This document shows positions 8,152-16,495 of a stretch of 64,000 nt of DNA, piece by piece. Made by a program: the position numbers and the translations under genes. Location: NCBI RefSeq assembly GCF_013407835.1, contig NZ_JACCBI010000001.1, positions 2,294,001 to 2,358,000 of the forward strand. The letters are read 5' to 3'. Within the stretch, counting starts at the first letter, position 1. Every line of letters starts with the position of its first letter. Below the pieces are notes generated by a model that saw nothing but the letters and a program-made list of their open reading frames with translations, was not told where the DNA came from and ran no database searches. This DNA comes from Agromyces atrinae. Lineage in GTDB: Bacteria > Actinomycetota > Actinomycetes > Actinomycetales > Microbacteriaceae.

Positions 8152-9453
8152 ATGCGCTCATCTCTTCGCATGGGAGCCATCGCCACCGCCGCTACTGCGG
8201 CTTTGCTTCTCGCCGGTTGTTCGGCCGATGCCGGGGGCGGTGAATCCGGCCCCGTCGAGCTCACATACTGGGCATGGGCTCCGAACCTCGAGCAGGTCGT
8301 CGAGATCTGGAACGAGAAGAACCCCGACATCCAGGTCACCGTGAACAAGCAGGACGGCGGCGACCCCGCCATCACCAAGCTGCTCACGGCGATCAAGGCG
8401 GGCAGCGGCGCTCCCGACATGATCCAGGCCGAGTACCAGAAGCTCCCGACGCTCGTGTCGGCCGACGCGCTCGCCGACATCTCCGACGCACTCGGCTCCG
8501 ACGTCGCCGAGGGCTTCCCCTCGGCCGTGTGGGACTCGGTCACGCTCGGCGGCGACGCCGTCTACGCCGTCCCGCAGGACACCGGCCCCATGATGGCCTA
8601 CTACCGCACCGACATCCTCGACCAGTACGGTCTCTCGATCCCCACCACGTGGGACGAGTACGCCGAGACGGCGCGTGCCCTCCACGCCGCCGACCCGTCG
8701 AAGTACCTCGGCACGTTCTCGGCCAACGACGCCGGCTGGTTCGCCGGTCTCGCGCAGCAGGCCGGCGCCTCGTGGTGGTCCATCGACGGCGACGCCTGGG
8801 GCGTCGGCATCGACGAGGAGCCCACGCAGAAGGTCGCCGAGTACTGGGGCGAGCTCGTCGAGGAAGGCGTCATCGACAACAAGCCGATGTACACCCCCGA
8901 GTGGAACGCCGGCCTCAACGACGGCACACAGGTCGGTTGGGTCTCGTCGGTCTGGGGCCCCGGAGTGCTGAACGGCAACGCCGCAGACACCGCCGGCCTC
9001 TGGACCGCGGCGACGATCCCCGCGTGGGATGCCTCGGAGCCGACCAACGGCAACTGGGGCGGTTCCTCGACCGCTGTCACGACGCAGTCGAAGCACCCCG
9101 AGCAGGCCGCCGAGTTCATCACGTGGCTCAACACCGACCCCGAGGCGATCGCCGCTCTCATCCAGACGTCGGGCATCTACCCGGCCGACTCCGAGGCCGC
9201 GGCCGCCGCGCTCACCGAGCCGCCCGCGTTCTTCAGCGGCCAGGCCGACTTCTACGACATCGCCGCAGAAGCCGCGTCCGCCGTGCAGCCCTTCACCTAC
9301 GGCCCGAACGTCAACGTCGCGTACAGCGCGTACAACGACGAGTTCGCCAAGGCGGCCGAGGCGAAGACCGCCGACGCCTTCACGAAGGCCGTCGCCGAGA
9401 TGCAGTCGATCACGATCGACGACCTCACGAAGAGCGGCTTCACCGTCAAGTAG
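8152..9453 (+). CDS. ganS: Galacto-oligosaccharide ABC transporter substrate-binding lipoprotein
   Basis: 433 aa family 1 extracellular solute-binding protein. A signal peptide with lipobox LLLAGC (Cys about 23) shows lipoprotein anchoring. The mature region starts with the typical VELTYWAWAPN. ATG 8152 has AAGGAGGACGA directly upstream; the longer in-frame extension crosses the promoter and is rejected. It is the first gene of the rightward operon with two permeases and LacI. It lies next to the GH42/GH53 genes, so galactan-derived oligosaccharides are the likely ligand. A strong hairpin (9459-9487) directly after the stop would favour higher expression of this gene than of the permeases. 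Confidence 0.9.
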   Translation: MRSSLRMGAIATAATAALLLAGCSADAGGGESGPVELTYWAWAPNLEQVVEIWNEKNPDIQVTVNKQDGGDPAITKLLTAIKAGSGAPDMIQAEYQKLPTLVSADALADISDALGSDVAEGFPSAVWDSVTLGGDAVYAVPQDTGPMMAYYRTDILDQYGLSIPTTWDEYAETARALHAADPSKYLGTFSANDAGWFAGLAQQAGASWWSIDGDAWGVGIDEEPTQKVAEYWGELVEEGVIDNKPMYTPEWNAGLNDGTQVGWVSSVWGPGVLNGNAADTAGLWTAATIPAWDASEPTNGNWGGSSTAVTTQSKHPEQAAEFITWLNTDPEAIAALIQTSGIYPADSEAAAAALTEPPAFFSGQADFYDIAAEAASAVQPFTYGPNVNVAYSAYNDEFAKAAEAKTADAFTKAVAEMQSITIDDLTKSGFTVK

Positions 9454-9458
9454 CACCC

Positions 9459-9487
9459 GAGGGGCGCGGCCACCGGCCGCGCCCCTC
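9459..9487 (+). terminator. Perfect 13-bp hairpin between ganS and ganP
   Basis: GAGGGGCGCGGCC and GGCCGCGCCCCTC form a perfect 13-bp stem with a 3-nt loop, starting 6 nt after the stop codon. There is no long T-tract. Such hairpins after binding-protein genes act as partial terminators or 3' mRNA stabilisers in other ABC operons. That role is inferred here. Confidence 0.7.
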
Positions 9488-9531
9488 TCCCCTTCCACCG
9501 CGGAGCGATCCGCCTACCCCCGGAGGCAGTC

Positions 9532-10509
9532 GTGACCTCAGTCGCCGATCGACCCCGTGTCGACGCCGCACCCCGGCCGTCGAAGAAGCGGCCCGCACAG
9601 AATCGCAACCAGCGTGCGCTCACCCGCACGGCCTACGCGATGCTCGCGCCCGGCATCGTGCTCTTCGTCGTCTTCATGGCTGCGCCGATCTTCTACACGC
9701 TCTTCCTGAGCTTCCAGAAGAAGCAGGTCGTGGGCCTCGGACTCGGCTCGGGTTCGACAACGACGGCGTTCGCGGGCTTCGAGAACTACATCTCGTCGTT
9801 CACCGACCCCGAGTTCGCCGCGAGCGTCGGGCGCGTGCTGCTCTACGGCGTCGTGCTCATCCCGACGATGCTCGGCCTCGCGCTGCTCTTCGCACTCCTC
9901 CTCGACTCGCGCCGCACCCGCGCGACGACGTTCTCGCGCACCGCGATCTTCCTGCCGTATGCCGTGCCGGCCGTCATCAGCTCACTGCTCTGGGGCTTCC
10001 TCTACCTGCCCGCCGTGAGCCCCTTCTACTACGTGTTCGACCAGTTCGGATGGGAGGTGCCGTCGCTCCTGTCATCCCCCCTCGTGCTCTTCGGCATCGC
10101 GAACATCGCCCTGTGGGGCGGCGTGGGCTTCAACATGATCGTGATGTACACGTCGCTCAAGGCCGTGCCGACCGAGATCTACGAGGCCGCGAAGATCGAC
10201 GGCGCGAGCGAGGTGCAGATCGCGCTCCGCATCAAGGTGCCGATCATCGCGCCCGCCCTCGTCATGACGGCGCTGTTCTCGATGATCGCGACGCTGCAGG
10301 TGTTCGCCGAACCGACGACGCTCCGCCCCCTTACGAACAGCCTCTCGACGAGCTGGTCGCCGCTCATGCTCGTCTACCGCGACGCCTTCACGCGCGATGA
10401 CATCTACTCGGCCGCGGCGACCTCGATCGTCATCGCCGTCGCGACGTTCGTCGTCTCGTTCCTTTTCCTCCGTGTCGTCCAGAAGCGCGCCTTCGGACAG
10501 GAAGACTGA
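9532..10509 (+). CDS. ganP: ABC transporter permease, MalF type
   Basis: 325 aa membrane protein with six or more hydrophobic segments. The first is near residues 35-55 (YAMLAPGIVLFVVFMAAPIF). The cytoplasmic EAA loop, EIYEAAKIDGASE, would contact the ATPase. GTG 9532 has GGAGG upstream. It is followed after 1 nt by the second permease. No ATP-binding subunit is encoded nearby, so a shared MsmX/UgpC-like ATPase elsewhere is likely, as in the Bacillus gan system. Confidence 0.9.
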   Translation: MTSVADRPRVDAAPRPSKKRPAQNRNQRALTRTAYAMLAPGIVLFVVFMAAPIFYTLFLSFQKKQVVGLGLGSGSTTTAFAGFENYISSFTDPEFAASVGRVLLYGVVLIPTMLGLALLFALLLDSRRTRATTFSRTAIFLPYAVPAVISSLLWGFLYLPAVSPFYYVFDQFGWEVPSLLSSPLVLFGIANIALWGGVGFNMIVMYTSLKAVPTEIYEAAKIDGASEVQIALRIKVPIIAPALVMTALFSMIATLQVFAEPTTLRPLTNSLSTSWSPLMLVYRDAFTRDDIYSAAATSIVIAVATFVVSFLFLRVVQKRAFGQED

Positions 10510-10510
10510 C

Positions 10511-11422
10511 ATGACCGCCACGACGTCCCCGACCCTCCGCACGCCTCTTCCCGGGCAGCCCCTCTCGAGCGGCCGACGCCGATCGAAGGACGGCGAGCGC
10601 CCGAGCTACGTGTCGACGAGCATCCTTCTCATCGGCGCGCTCTACTGCCTGTTCCCCGTCTTCTGGGTGCTCATGGCCTCGACGAAGAGCGGCGCCGAAC
10701 TCTTCTCGACGTTCACGCTCGCACCGAGCACTCACCTGTGGGACAACATCGTCGCCCTCACGCAGTACCGCGACGGCCTCTACTGGCGCTGGATGCTCAA
10801 CACCGCCCTCTATGCCGGCGTCGGCGCGATCCTCTCGACCTACGTCTCGGCGCTCTCGGGCTACGTGCTCGCGAAGTTCGCCTTCCCGGGCAAGTCGATG
10901 GTCTTCCGCATCCTGCTCATGGGCGTGCTCGTGCCGGGCGTCATCCTCGCGATCCCGCAGTACTTCCTCATGGCGCAGGTCGGCCTGACGAACACCTACT
11001 GGGCCGTGCTGCTGCCGCAGATCATCAGCCCGTACGGCATCTACCTCGCGCGCATCTACTCGGCCGCCGCCGTGCCGACCGAGGTCGTCGAGGCCGCGCG
11101 CACCGAGGGCGCGAGCGAGATGCGCATCTTCAGCCGCATCGCGATGCCGATGATGCTGCCGGGACTCGTGACGATCTTCCTCTTCCAGTTCGTCGCGATC
11201 TGGAACAACTTCATGCTCCCGTACATCATGCTCGGCAGCGACAACCTGTTCCCGATCACGGTCGGCCTCAACGGACTGCTGAACCAGGGTGCGACGGCGC
11301 CGGCGCTCTACACGCTCGTCATCACGGGTGCGCTGCTGTCGATCATCCCGCTCATCGCGCTCTTCCTGCTGCTGCAGCGGTTCTGGCGGGTCGACCTCGC
11401 CGCCGGCGCCGTGAAGGCGTGA
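10511..11422 (+). CDS. ganQ: ABC transporter permease, MalG type
   Basis: 303 aa inner-membrane permease of the carbohydrate ABC family. The EAA loop EVVEAARTEGASEMRIF is followed by RIAMPMMLPGL. Helices start at about residue 40 (ILLIGALYCLFPVFWVLMAS). ATG 10511 begins 1 nt after the ganP stop; the upstream in-frame ORF extension overlaps ganP and is not used. It partners the preceding permease and the lipoprotein. Confidence 0.9.
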   Translation: MTATTSPTLRTPLPGQPLSSGRRRSKDGERPSYVSTSILLIGALYCLFPVFWVLMASTKSGAELFSTFTLAPSTHLWDNIVALTQYRDGLYWRWMLNTALYAGVGAILSTYVSALSGYVLAKFAFPGKSMVFRILLMGVLVPGVILAIPQYFLMAQVGLTNTYWAVLLPQIISPYGIYLARIYSAAAVPTEVVEAARTEGASEMRIFSRIAMPMMLPGLVTIFLFQFVAIWNNFMLPYIMLGSDNLFPITVGLNGLLNQGATAPALYTLVITGALLSIIPLIALFLLLQRFWRVDLAAGAVKA

Positions 11423-11460
11423 CCCCGCGCGAGCGTCGAGCTGCCCCCTATGCTGGCTCC

Positions 11461-12477
11461 GTGACCGATCCCAGCAGCCGCCGTCGCCCGACGATCGACG
11501 ACGTCGCCCGTGAGGCGGGGGTCTCACGGGGCACGGTGTCGCGAGTTCTGAACGGTGGTCACTGGGTCAGCCCCGACGCCCTCACGGCCGTCAACGGCGC
11601 GATCAAGAAGACCGGCTACCGCATCAACCCGCACGCACGCAGCCTCGCGACGAGCCGCGCGAACTCGATCGCGTTCCTCCTCACCGAGTCGCACGAGCGC
11701 CTCTTCGAGGACCCGAACTTCTCGGTGCTCATGCGCGGAGCCGCCGAGGCCCTCGCCGAGCGCGACATGTCGCTCGTGCTGCTCATGGCAGGCTCCGACG
11801 ACGAGCAGCGCCGCGCGACCGAGTTCATCACTGCCGGACACGTCGACGGCGTGCTGCTCGTGTCGTCGCACCGCGGCCGCCAGGCGTTCATGTCGGAACT
11901 CGTCGGGTCTCGCGTGCCCGCGATCTCGTGCGGCATCCCCCTCGGTTTCGAACGCAAGATCGGCTCGGTGTCGGCCGACGACGCCGAGGGCGCACGCGTC
12001 GCCGTCGAGCACCTGCGCTCGCTCGGCCGCTCGCGCATCGCGACGATCGCCGGCCCGCAAGACACGTCGGGCGGACTCACGCGACTGCAGGGCTACCGTC
12101 TCGAGATGGATGCCGGTGCCGACGACTCACTCATCGCCTACGGCGACTACAGCCGGGTGAGCGGGGCCGCTGCAATGCGCGAGCTTCTCGACCGGCGGCC
12201 CGACCTCGACGCCGTCTTCATCGGCAACGACCTCATGGCGGCGGGAGCACTCGAGGTGCTCGCTGCGGCCGGTCGACGCGTGCCCGAGGATGTCGCCGTG
12301 ATCGGGTTCGACGACTCCCCCGTCGCCGTCACGACCGACCCGCAGCTCACGACGATGCGTCAGCCCTTCGAGCGCATCAGCCACGAGATGGTGCGCCTCC
12401 TGCTGCAGGTCATCGAGGGTCAGCCCGCCGCGACGGTCACACTCCCCACCGAACTCGTCGTGCGCGCGAGCGCCTGA
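11461..12477 (+). CDS. ganR: LacI family regulator of the galactan locus
   Basis: 338 aa. The N-terminal LacI HTH is complete (TIDDVAREAGVSRGTVSRVLNG, residues about 10-31), followed by a periplasmic-binding-protein-like effector domain with VIGFDDSPVAVTTDPQLTTMRQP. GTG 11461 lies 6 nt after TATGCT (11449-11454), so it probably has its own leaderless promoter in addition to read-through from the operon. It is inferred to repress the divergent ganA-ganB and ganS units at 8003-8034. The gene symbol is assigned by position, not by measured function. Confidence 0.9.
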   Translation: MTDPSSRRRPTIDDVAREAGVSRGTVSRVLNGGHWVSPDALTAVNGAIKKTGYRINPHARSLATSRANSIAFLLTESHERLFEDPNFSVLMRGAAEALAERDMSLVLLMAGSDDEQRRATEFITAGHVDGVLLVSSHRGRQAFMSELVGSRVPAISCGIPLGFERKIGSVSADDAEGARVAVEHLRSLGRSRIATIAGPQDTSGGLTRLQGYRLEMDAGADDSLIAYGDYSRVSGAAAMRELLDRRPDLDAVFIGNDLMAAGALEVLAAAGRRVPEDVAVIGFDDSPVAVTTDPQLTTMRQPFERISHEMVRLLLQVIEGQPAATVTLPTELVVRASA

Positions 12478-12508
12478 GTACTCGCGGCTGGTCCCCATCC
12501 CGCGCCGA

Positions 12509-12689
12509 CGGATAAGGAGATCTGACCCGACACGCCCGCCCGCGTCATCCGCTCACCGGCGCGCCGCCCGCAATCTCCTTATCCGACCCCCGGCCCACCC
12601 CACCCCGTGCGCGGATGCTGCCGATCAGGCAACGCCCCGCGCGTCGGGCGTCGCGAAGCGGCGTGTCACCCGAATCCGCAGCATCCGTG
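12509..12689. repeat. Palindromic elements A3 + B3
   Basis: A3 (12509-12585) has perfect 13-bp arms CGGATAAGGAGAT / ATCTCCTTATCCG. B3 (12610-12689) has perfect 10-bp arms CGGATGCTGC / GCAGCATCCG. The pair fills the convergent junction between the LacI gene and the POT transporter. A3 shares the inner segment CGTCATCCGCTCACCGGCG with A2. Confidence 0.9.
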
Positions 12690-12729
12690 ACCGGCGAACC
12701 GAGACCGGATGCCACACCCGACGCCACCC

Positions 12730-14106
12730 TCAGCGCACGCCCTTCATGAGGCGCAGCACCCCGCGGCTCGCGACCCACAGCAGCACGCCGACGATGACGG
12801 CGACGAGGCCGAGCACGCCGAAGTACGGCACCTCGTTCGTGGGCGAGTACAGCTCGGCGAGCTGACCCGCGATCGCCGTGCCGAGCGCGACGGAGAGGAA
12901 GAAGAGCGCGACCATCTGCGTGTGGAACACCGCCGGGGCGAGTTTCGTCGTGACCGAGAGCCCGATCGGCGAGATGAAGAGTTCGGCGACGGTGAACGTG
13001 AAGAGGATTCCGACGATCGCGAGCAGGGGCGTCGTGTTCTCGCCCCCGTTCGCGAACGGAAGGAACAACCAGAACGCGAGGCCCATGACGATCGCTCCGA
13101 GGGCGAACTTCACGGGCGTCGTGGGCTGGCGCCGGCCGAGCTTCGTCCAGATCGCGGCGAAGACGCCCGAGAGGATGATGATGAAGATCGGGTTGATCGA
13201 CTGCACCCACGACACCGGCATCTCCCAGCCGAAGAGGTCGCGGTTCAGCCGCTTGTCGGAGTAGATCGTGAGCACCGTGAACTGCTGCTGGTAGAGCGAC
13301 CAGAACGCGACGCTCACGATGAAGAGCGGGATGAAGCCGAAGACGCGCGTCCGCTCGGTCGACGAGAGGCGCGAGCTCGAGAGGATGACGGCGAAGTACG
13401 CGATCGCGGCGACGACGGTCAGCCCGATGACGATGAGGGCGAGGTTGTCGGCCGTGATGAGGCCGAGGAGCACGGCGATGAGGATGACGACGACGGCGCC
13501 GACCGCGATGCCGATCCACATCGGGCGCTTGCCCCGCGGCAGCGGGTTGGGGATCTCGTGGGCCTCGACCGGCAGGCGCTTCCGCCCGAAGCTGTACTGC
13601 ACGAGTCCGATGAACATGCCGACGGCGGCGAGGCCGAAGCCCCAGTGGAACCCGAGCGTCGTCTGCAGCAGCCCCGTGAGGATGGGGCCGAGGAACGCAC
13701 CGAGGTTGATGCCGAGGTAGAACAGCGAGAAGCCGGCATCCCGTCGCACGTCGTCGGGCGTGTAGAGCGTGCCGACGACGGATGTCGCGTTGGCCTTGAG
13801 CCCTCCCGAGCCGAGCGCGACGAGCACGAGACCGACTCCCACTCCGGCGAAGCCGGGGATGAGCGCGAGACCGATGTGCCCGAGCATGATGACGACGGCG
13901 CTGTAGAACAGCACGCGCTCCGAGCCGAGCAGCCGGTCGGCGAGCCACGCGCCGATGATCGTCGCGAGGTAGACCGAGCCGCCGTACGCGCCGACGATGC
14001 CCGCGGCCGTCGCCTGCGGCAGTCCGAGCCCGCCCTCGCTCGCCGAGTAGTACAGGTAGATGAGCAGGATGCCCTGCATGCCGTAGAAGCTGAACCGCTC
14101 CCACAT
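12730..14106 (-). CDS. POT/PTR2 family proton-dependent oligopeptide transporter (start unclear)
   Basis: At least 458 aa. POT signatures are EMWERFSFYGMQ at the N-terminus and FSLFYLGINLGAFLGP in the middle, with about 12-14 hydrophobic helices. It imports di/tripeptides with protons. The conserved sequence continues upstream of ATG 14106 (FFGQPRSLATVFGVE and TPEEPARSEAHGDSDRG), so the real protein is longer by 30-45 residues. In that frame I find no ATG, GTG or TTG before repeat B4, which ends 140 nt upstream. ATG 14106 has no ribosome site and would cut into the family signature. Either a rare start codon is used or the 5' end was damaged. Confidence 0.85.
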   Translation of the reverse strand: MWERFSFYGMQGILLIYLYYSASEGGLGLPQATAAGIVGAYGGSVYLATIIGAWLADRLLGSERVLFYSAVVIMLGHIGLALIPGFAGVGVGLVLVALGSGGLKANATSVVGTLYTPDDVRRDAGFSLFYLGINLGAFLGPILTGLLQTTLGFHWGFGLAAVGMFIGLVQYSFGRKRLPVEAHEIPNPLPRGKRPMWIGIAVGAVVVILIAVLLGLITADNLALIVIGLTVVAAIAYFAVILSSSRLSSTERTRVFGFIPLFIVSVAFWSLYQQQFTVLTIYSDKRLNRDLFGWEMPVSWVQSINPIFIIILSGVFAAIWTKLGRRQPTTPVKFALGAIVMGLAFWLFLPFANGGENTTPLLAIVGILFTFTVAELFISPIGLSVTTKLAPAVFHTQMVALFFLSVALGTAIAGQLAELYSPTNEVPYFGVLGLVAVIVGVLLWVASRGVLRLMKGVR

Positions 14107-14247
14107 CTCGACGCCGAAGACGGTCGCGAGCGAACGCGGCTGGCCGAAGAATCCGCGGTCGGAGTCGCCGTGAGCCTCGCTGCGGGCGGGTTCTTCGGGG
14201 GTGTTCCCGGCCGGCCCGGGGTGCGGATGACGCGCCGAACGCTCGTT

Positions 14248-14328
14248 CGCGGATGCTGCCGATCCTGCCGAGACCCGCGTGTCGCTCGCCGCTCGGCGGC
14301 GTGTCGGCCGATTCGGCAGCTTCCGCGC
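14248..14328. repeat. Palindromic element B4 (diverged)
   Basis: GCGGATGCTGCC and GGCAGCTTCCGC form a 12-bp stem with one mismatch. The interior keeps CCGCGTGTCG and CGGCGTGTCGG. Unlike most copies it lies in a divergent intergenic region, between the POT and GT1 genes, where promoters would be expected. The right end is 17 nt before the GT1 start. Confidence 0.82.
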
Positions 14329-14345
14329 AATGGGACAGTGAAACC

Positions 14346-15644
14346 GTGCCCTCCCTCCTCATCGCGTGCACCCCTGTCCACGGCCACGTGCAGCCGCTGC
14401 TCGCCGTCGCGCGGCATCTGATCGGCCACGGCCATCGCGTGCGGTTCCTCACGGGCGAGCGCTACCGCTCGGCAGTGGAGGCGACCGGCGCCGAGTACCT
14501 CGCCCTCCCCCGCGACATCGACTACGACGACTCCGACGTCGACGCCGCATTCCCTGATCGCGTCGGCCGCACGGGGGTCGCGGGCATCCGGTGGGATGTC
14601 GAGAACATCTTCCTCGCGCCCGCACCTCTGCAGCTCGCCGCGCTCGATGAGGCGATCGCCGCCGAGCAGACCGATGCCGTCCTCGTCGAGAGCATGTTCG
14701 TCGGTGCTGTCGCTCTCGTGAGCCGGCCCCGCGGCGAGCGCCCGCCCGTCGTCAACCTCGGCATCATCCCGCTCGGGCTCTCGAGCGTCGACACGGCACC
14801 GTTCGGACTCGGCATCGCGCCGATGCCCGGCCTCCGCGGCCGCATCCGCAATCGCGCGCTGCGCTTCGTAGCCGAGCACGTCATCTTCGGCGCGCTGCAG
14901 CGCTCGGCCCAGCGCATGGTGCGAGAGACCACGGGACACGAGCTCGAGGGGTTCTTCCTCGGTTCTGCCGCCCTCGCCGACGCCGTCGTGCAGTTCACGG
15001 TGCCCGAGTTCGAGTATCCGCGCAGCGACCTTCCCGAGCACGTGCACTTCGTCGGCCCCGTCGCACGATCGCGACCGTCATCCGCCGCCCTTCCCGAGTG
15101 GTGGGGCGACCTCGACGGCTCGCGTCCGGTCGTGCACGTGACGCAGGGCACCGTCGCGAACGCCGATCTCGGCGCCCTCATCGTGCCGACGGTCGAGGCC
15201 CTCGCGAGCGATGACGTGCTCGTCGTCGTGAGCACGGGCGGGCGCCCCCTCACCGACCTGCCCGCGCTGCCCTCGAACGTGCGCGCCGCCGAGTACCTGC
15301 CCTACGACGCCCTGCTGCCGCTCACCGACGTCGTCGTCACGAACGGCGGCTACGGCGGCGTGCACTACGCGATGGAGCACGGAGTGCCGCTCGTCGTCGC
15401 GGGCACGACCGAGGACAAGATCGAGGTCTCGGCGCGCGTCGCGTGGTCGGGCGTCGGCATCGACCTGCGCACCGAGCGCCCGACGACGGATGCCGTTCGA
15501 CGCGCCGTTCGCACAGCACTCGCCGACCCGTCGTATCGTGCCGCGAGCGAGCGAGTGGGTGCCGCGATCCGCGCGTCGGCGGGTCTCGACGGTCTCGATG
15601 AAGTGCTGATGGACCTCATCGCCCGGGCTCCTGCCGCCGGATAA
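14346..15644 (+). CDS. GT1-family glycosyltransferase (MGT/UGT-like)
   Basis: 432 aa GT-B fold enzyme that transfers a sugar from a nucleotide sugar to a small-molecule acceptor. The N-terminus has the GT1 motif ACTPVHGHVQPLLAVARHL. The C-terminal donor-binding region contains VTQGTVANADLG, VVVTNGGYGGVHYAMEHGVPLVVAGTTEDK (seen in pieces), matching macrolide/flavonoid glycosyltransferases. GTG 14346 is chosen because the family motif starts at once; a GACAGT box 6 nt upstream fits a leaderless start. The TAA stop is supplied by repeat A5. The acceptor is unknown; drug inactivation or natural-product tailoring are both possible beside an ABC-F gene and an NRPS. Confidence 0.88.
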   Translation: MPSLLIACTPVHGHVQPLLAVARHLIGHGHRVRFLTGERYRSAVEATGAEYLALPRDIDYDDSDVDAAFPDRVGRTGVAGIRWDVENIFLAPAPLQLAALDEAIAAEQTDAVLVESMFVGAVALVSRPRGERPPVVNLGIIPLGLSSVDTAPFGLGIAPMPGLRGRIRNRALRFVAEHVIFGALQRSAQRMVRETTGHELEGFFLGSAALADAVVQFTVPEFEYPRSDLPEHVHFVGPVARSRPSSAALPEWWGDLDGSRPVVHVTQGTVANADLGALIVPTVEALASDDVLVVVSTGGRPLTDLPALPSNVRAAEYLPYDALLPLTDVVVTNGGYGGVHYAMEHGVPLVVAGTTEDKIEVSARVAWSGVGIDLRTERPTTDAVRRAVRTALADPSYRAASERVGAAIRASAGLDGLDEVLMDLIARAPAAG

Positions 15645-15714
15645 GGAGATCGCGCCCGACACGCCGCCGCGCGGCATCCCCGGCTCGGCGCGTCGCCGCG
15701 ATTCTCCTTATCCG
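15638..15714. repeat. Palindromic element A5
   Basis: Arms are CGGATAAGGAGA and TCTCCTTATCCG, with inner GACACGCCG and CGGCGCGTC able to pair. The TAA of the left arm (15642-15644) is the stop codon of the glycosyltransferase. No B element accompanies it. It separates two tandem genes. Confidence 0.9.
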
Positions 15715-15773
15715 CCGCCGCCCTCGACGCGGTCGGCCCGGCACACGGAGCCCCGCGCCCATAGGGTCGAGGC

Positions 15774-16394
15774 ATGAGCCGGATGCCGCTGCGACTGCCG
15801 CGCGGGGTGCACGTCTCCGCGCGCGACAGCCCCGGTGACCGCGCCCTCGACCTGCTCACCCCCGCCGAGCGCACACGCTTCGACGACGAGACGCCCGCCC
15901 GTGCCGCGCGCTTCCTGCTCGGCCGCTTCACCCTGCGCGCGCTCGCGCTGGATGTCACGGGCGCGCCCCTCGAGAGCATCATCGTGCGCGCGGCCTGCCC
16001 GCACTGCGGCCGCGAGCACGGGCGACCGCGAGTCGAGCTGGCGAACGGGCGACGGATGACGGCGAGCCTGTCATTCCACGGAGGCCTCGCCGTCGCGGCG
16101 GTCGACGTGGGCGATCGCCCCCTCGGCATCGACGTCTCGGCCGCGACGCTCACGCACGACCAGGCCGCGGGCGTCGAGGCCGTGCTCGGAGGACCCCTCC
16201 GTGACCCCGCCCGAGCGTGGCGCGCCGCCGAGGCAACACTTAAGGCCGACGGCCGCGGCCTCGACCGTGACCCCACGGGCGTGCGGCACGTCCTCGGCGG
16301 CACGCGCCTCGACGGCCACCGCTACCGGGTCGTCGACCGTGAGCTCTCGCCCGGCATCCGTCTCGCCGTCGCACGGGGCCGGCGCCCCGGGTGA
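15774..16394 (+). CDS. 4'-phosphopantetheinyl transferase, Sfp-type-like
   Basis: 206 aa. It has the CPHCGREHGRP motif, PLGIDVS (metal-binding Asp; the usual second acidic residue is Ser here) and WRAAEATLKADGRGL, which matches the W-x-x-KEA-x-x-K signature of Sfp-type enzymes. The family moves phosphopantetheine from CoA to the Ser of carrier proteins. The obvious local target is the thiolation domain of the NRPS at 19.8-23.7 kb. ATG 15774 lies 6 nt after TAGGGT, so it is probably leaderless. The loss of the second acidic residue lowers certainty about activity. Confidence 0.8.
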   Translation: MSRMPLRLPRGVHVSARDSPGDRALDLLTPAERTRFDDETPARAARFLLGRFTLRALALDVTGAPLESIIVRAACPHCGREHGRPRVELANGRRMTASLSFHGGLAVAAVDVGDRPLGIDVSAATLTHDQAAGVEAVLGGPLRDPARAWRAAEATLKADGRGLDRDPTGVRHVLGGTRLDGHRYRVVDRELSPGIRLAVARGRRPG

Positions 16395-16407
16395 GGCGGC
16401 GACACGA

Positions 16408-16484
16408 CGGATAAGGAGATCGGGCACGACACGCCGCTGCGCGGCATCCCTCACCCCGCGCGTCGCCGCGGATCTCCTCATCCG
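16408..16484. repeat. Palindromic element A6
   Basis: CGGATAAGGAGATC and GATCTCCTCATCCG are near-perfect arms, with inner GACACGCCG / CGCGCGTCG. It lies between convergent genes (phosphopantetheinyl transferase and ABC-F), a position suited to a bidirectional terminator. Confidence 0.9.
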
Positions 16485-16495
16485 CCGCACTCGCC

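Noticed and set aside
12545-14452. Frameshift or alternative frame for the POT gene
   Set aside because: The 12730-14106 frame carries the full POT pattern to its end; the other frame is compositionally unlike protein. Only the start remains unresolved.
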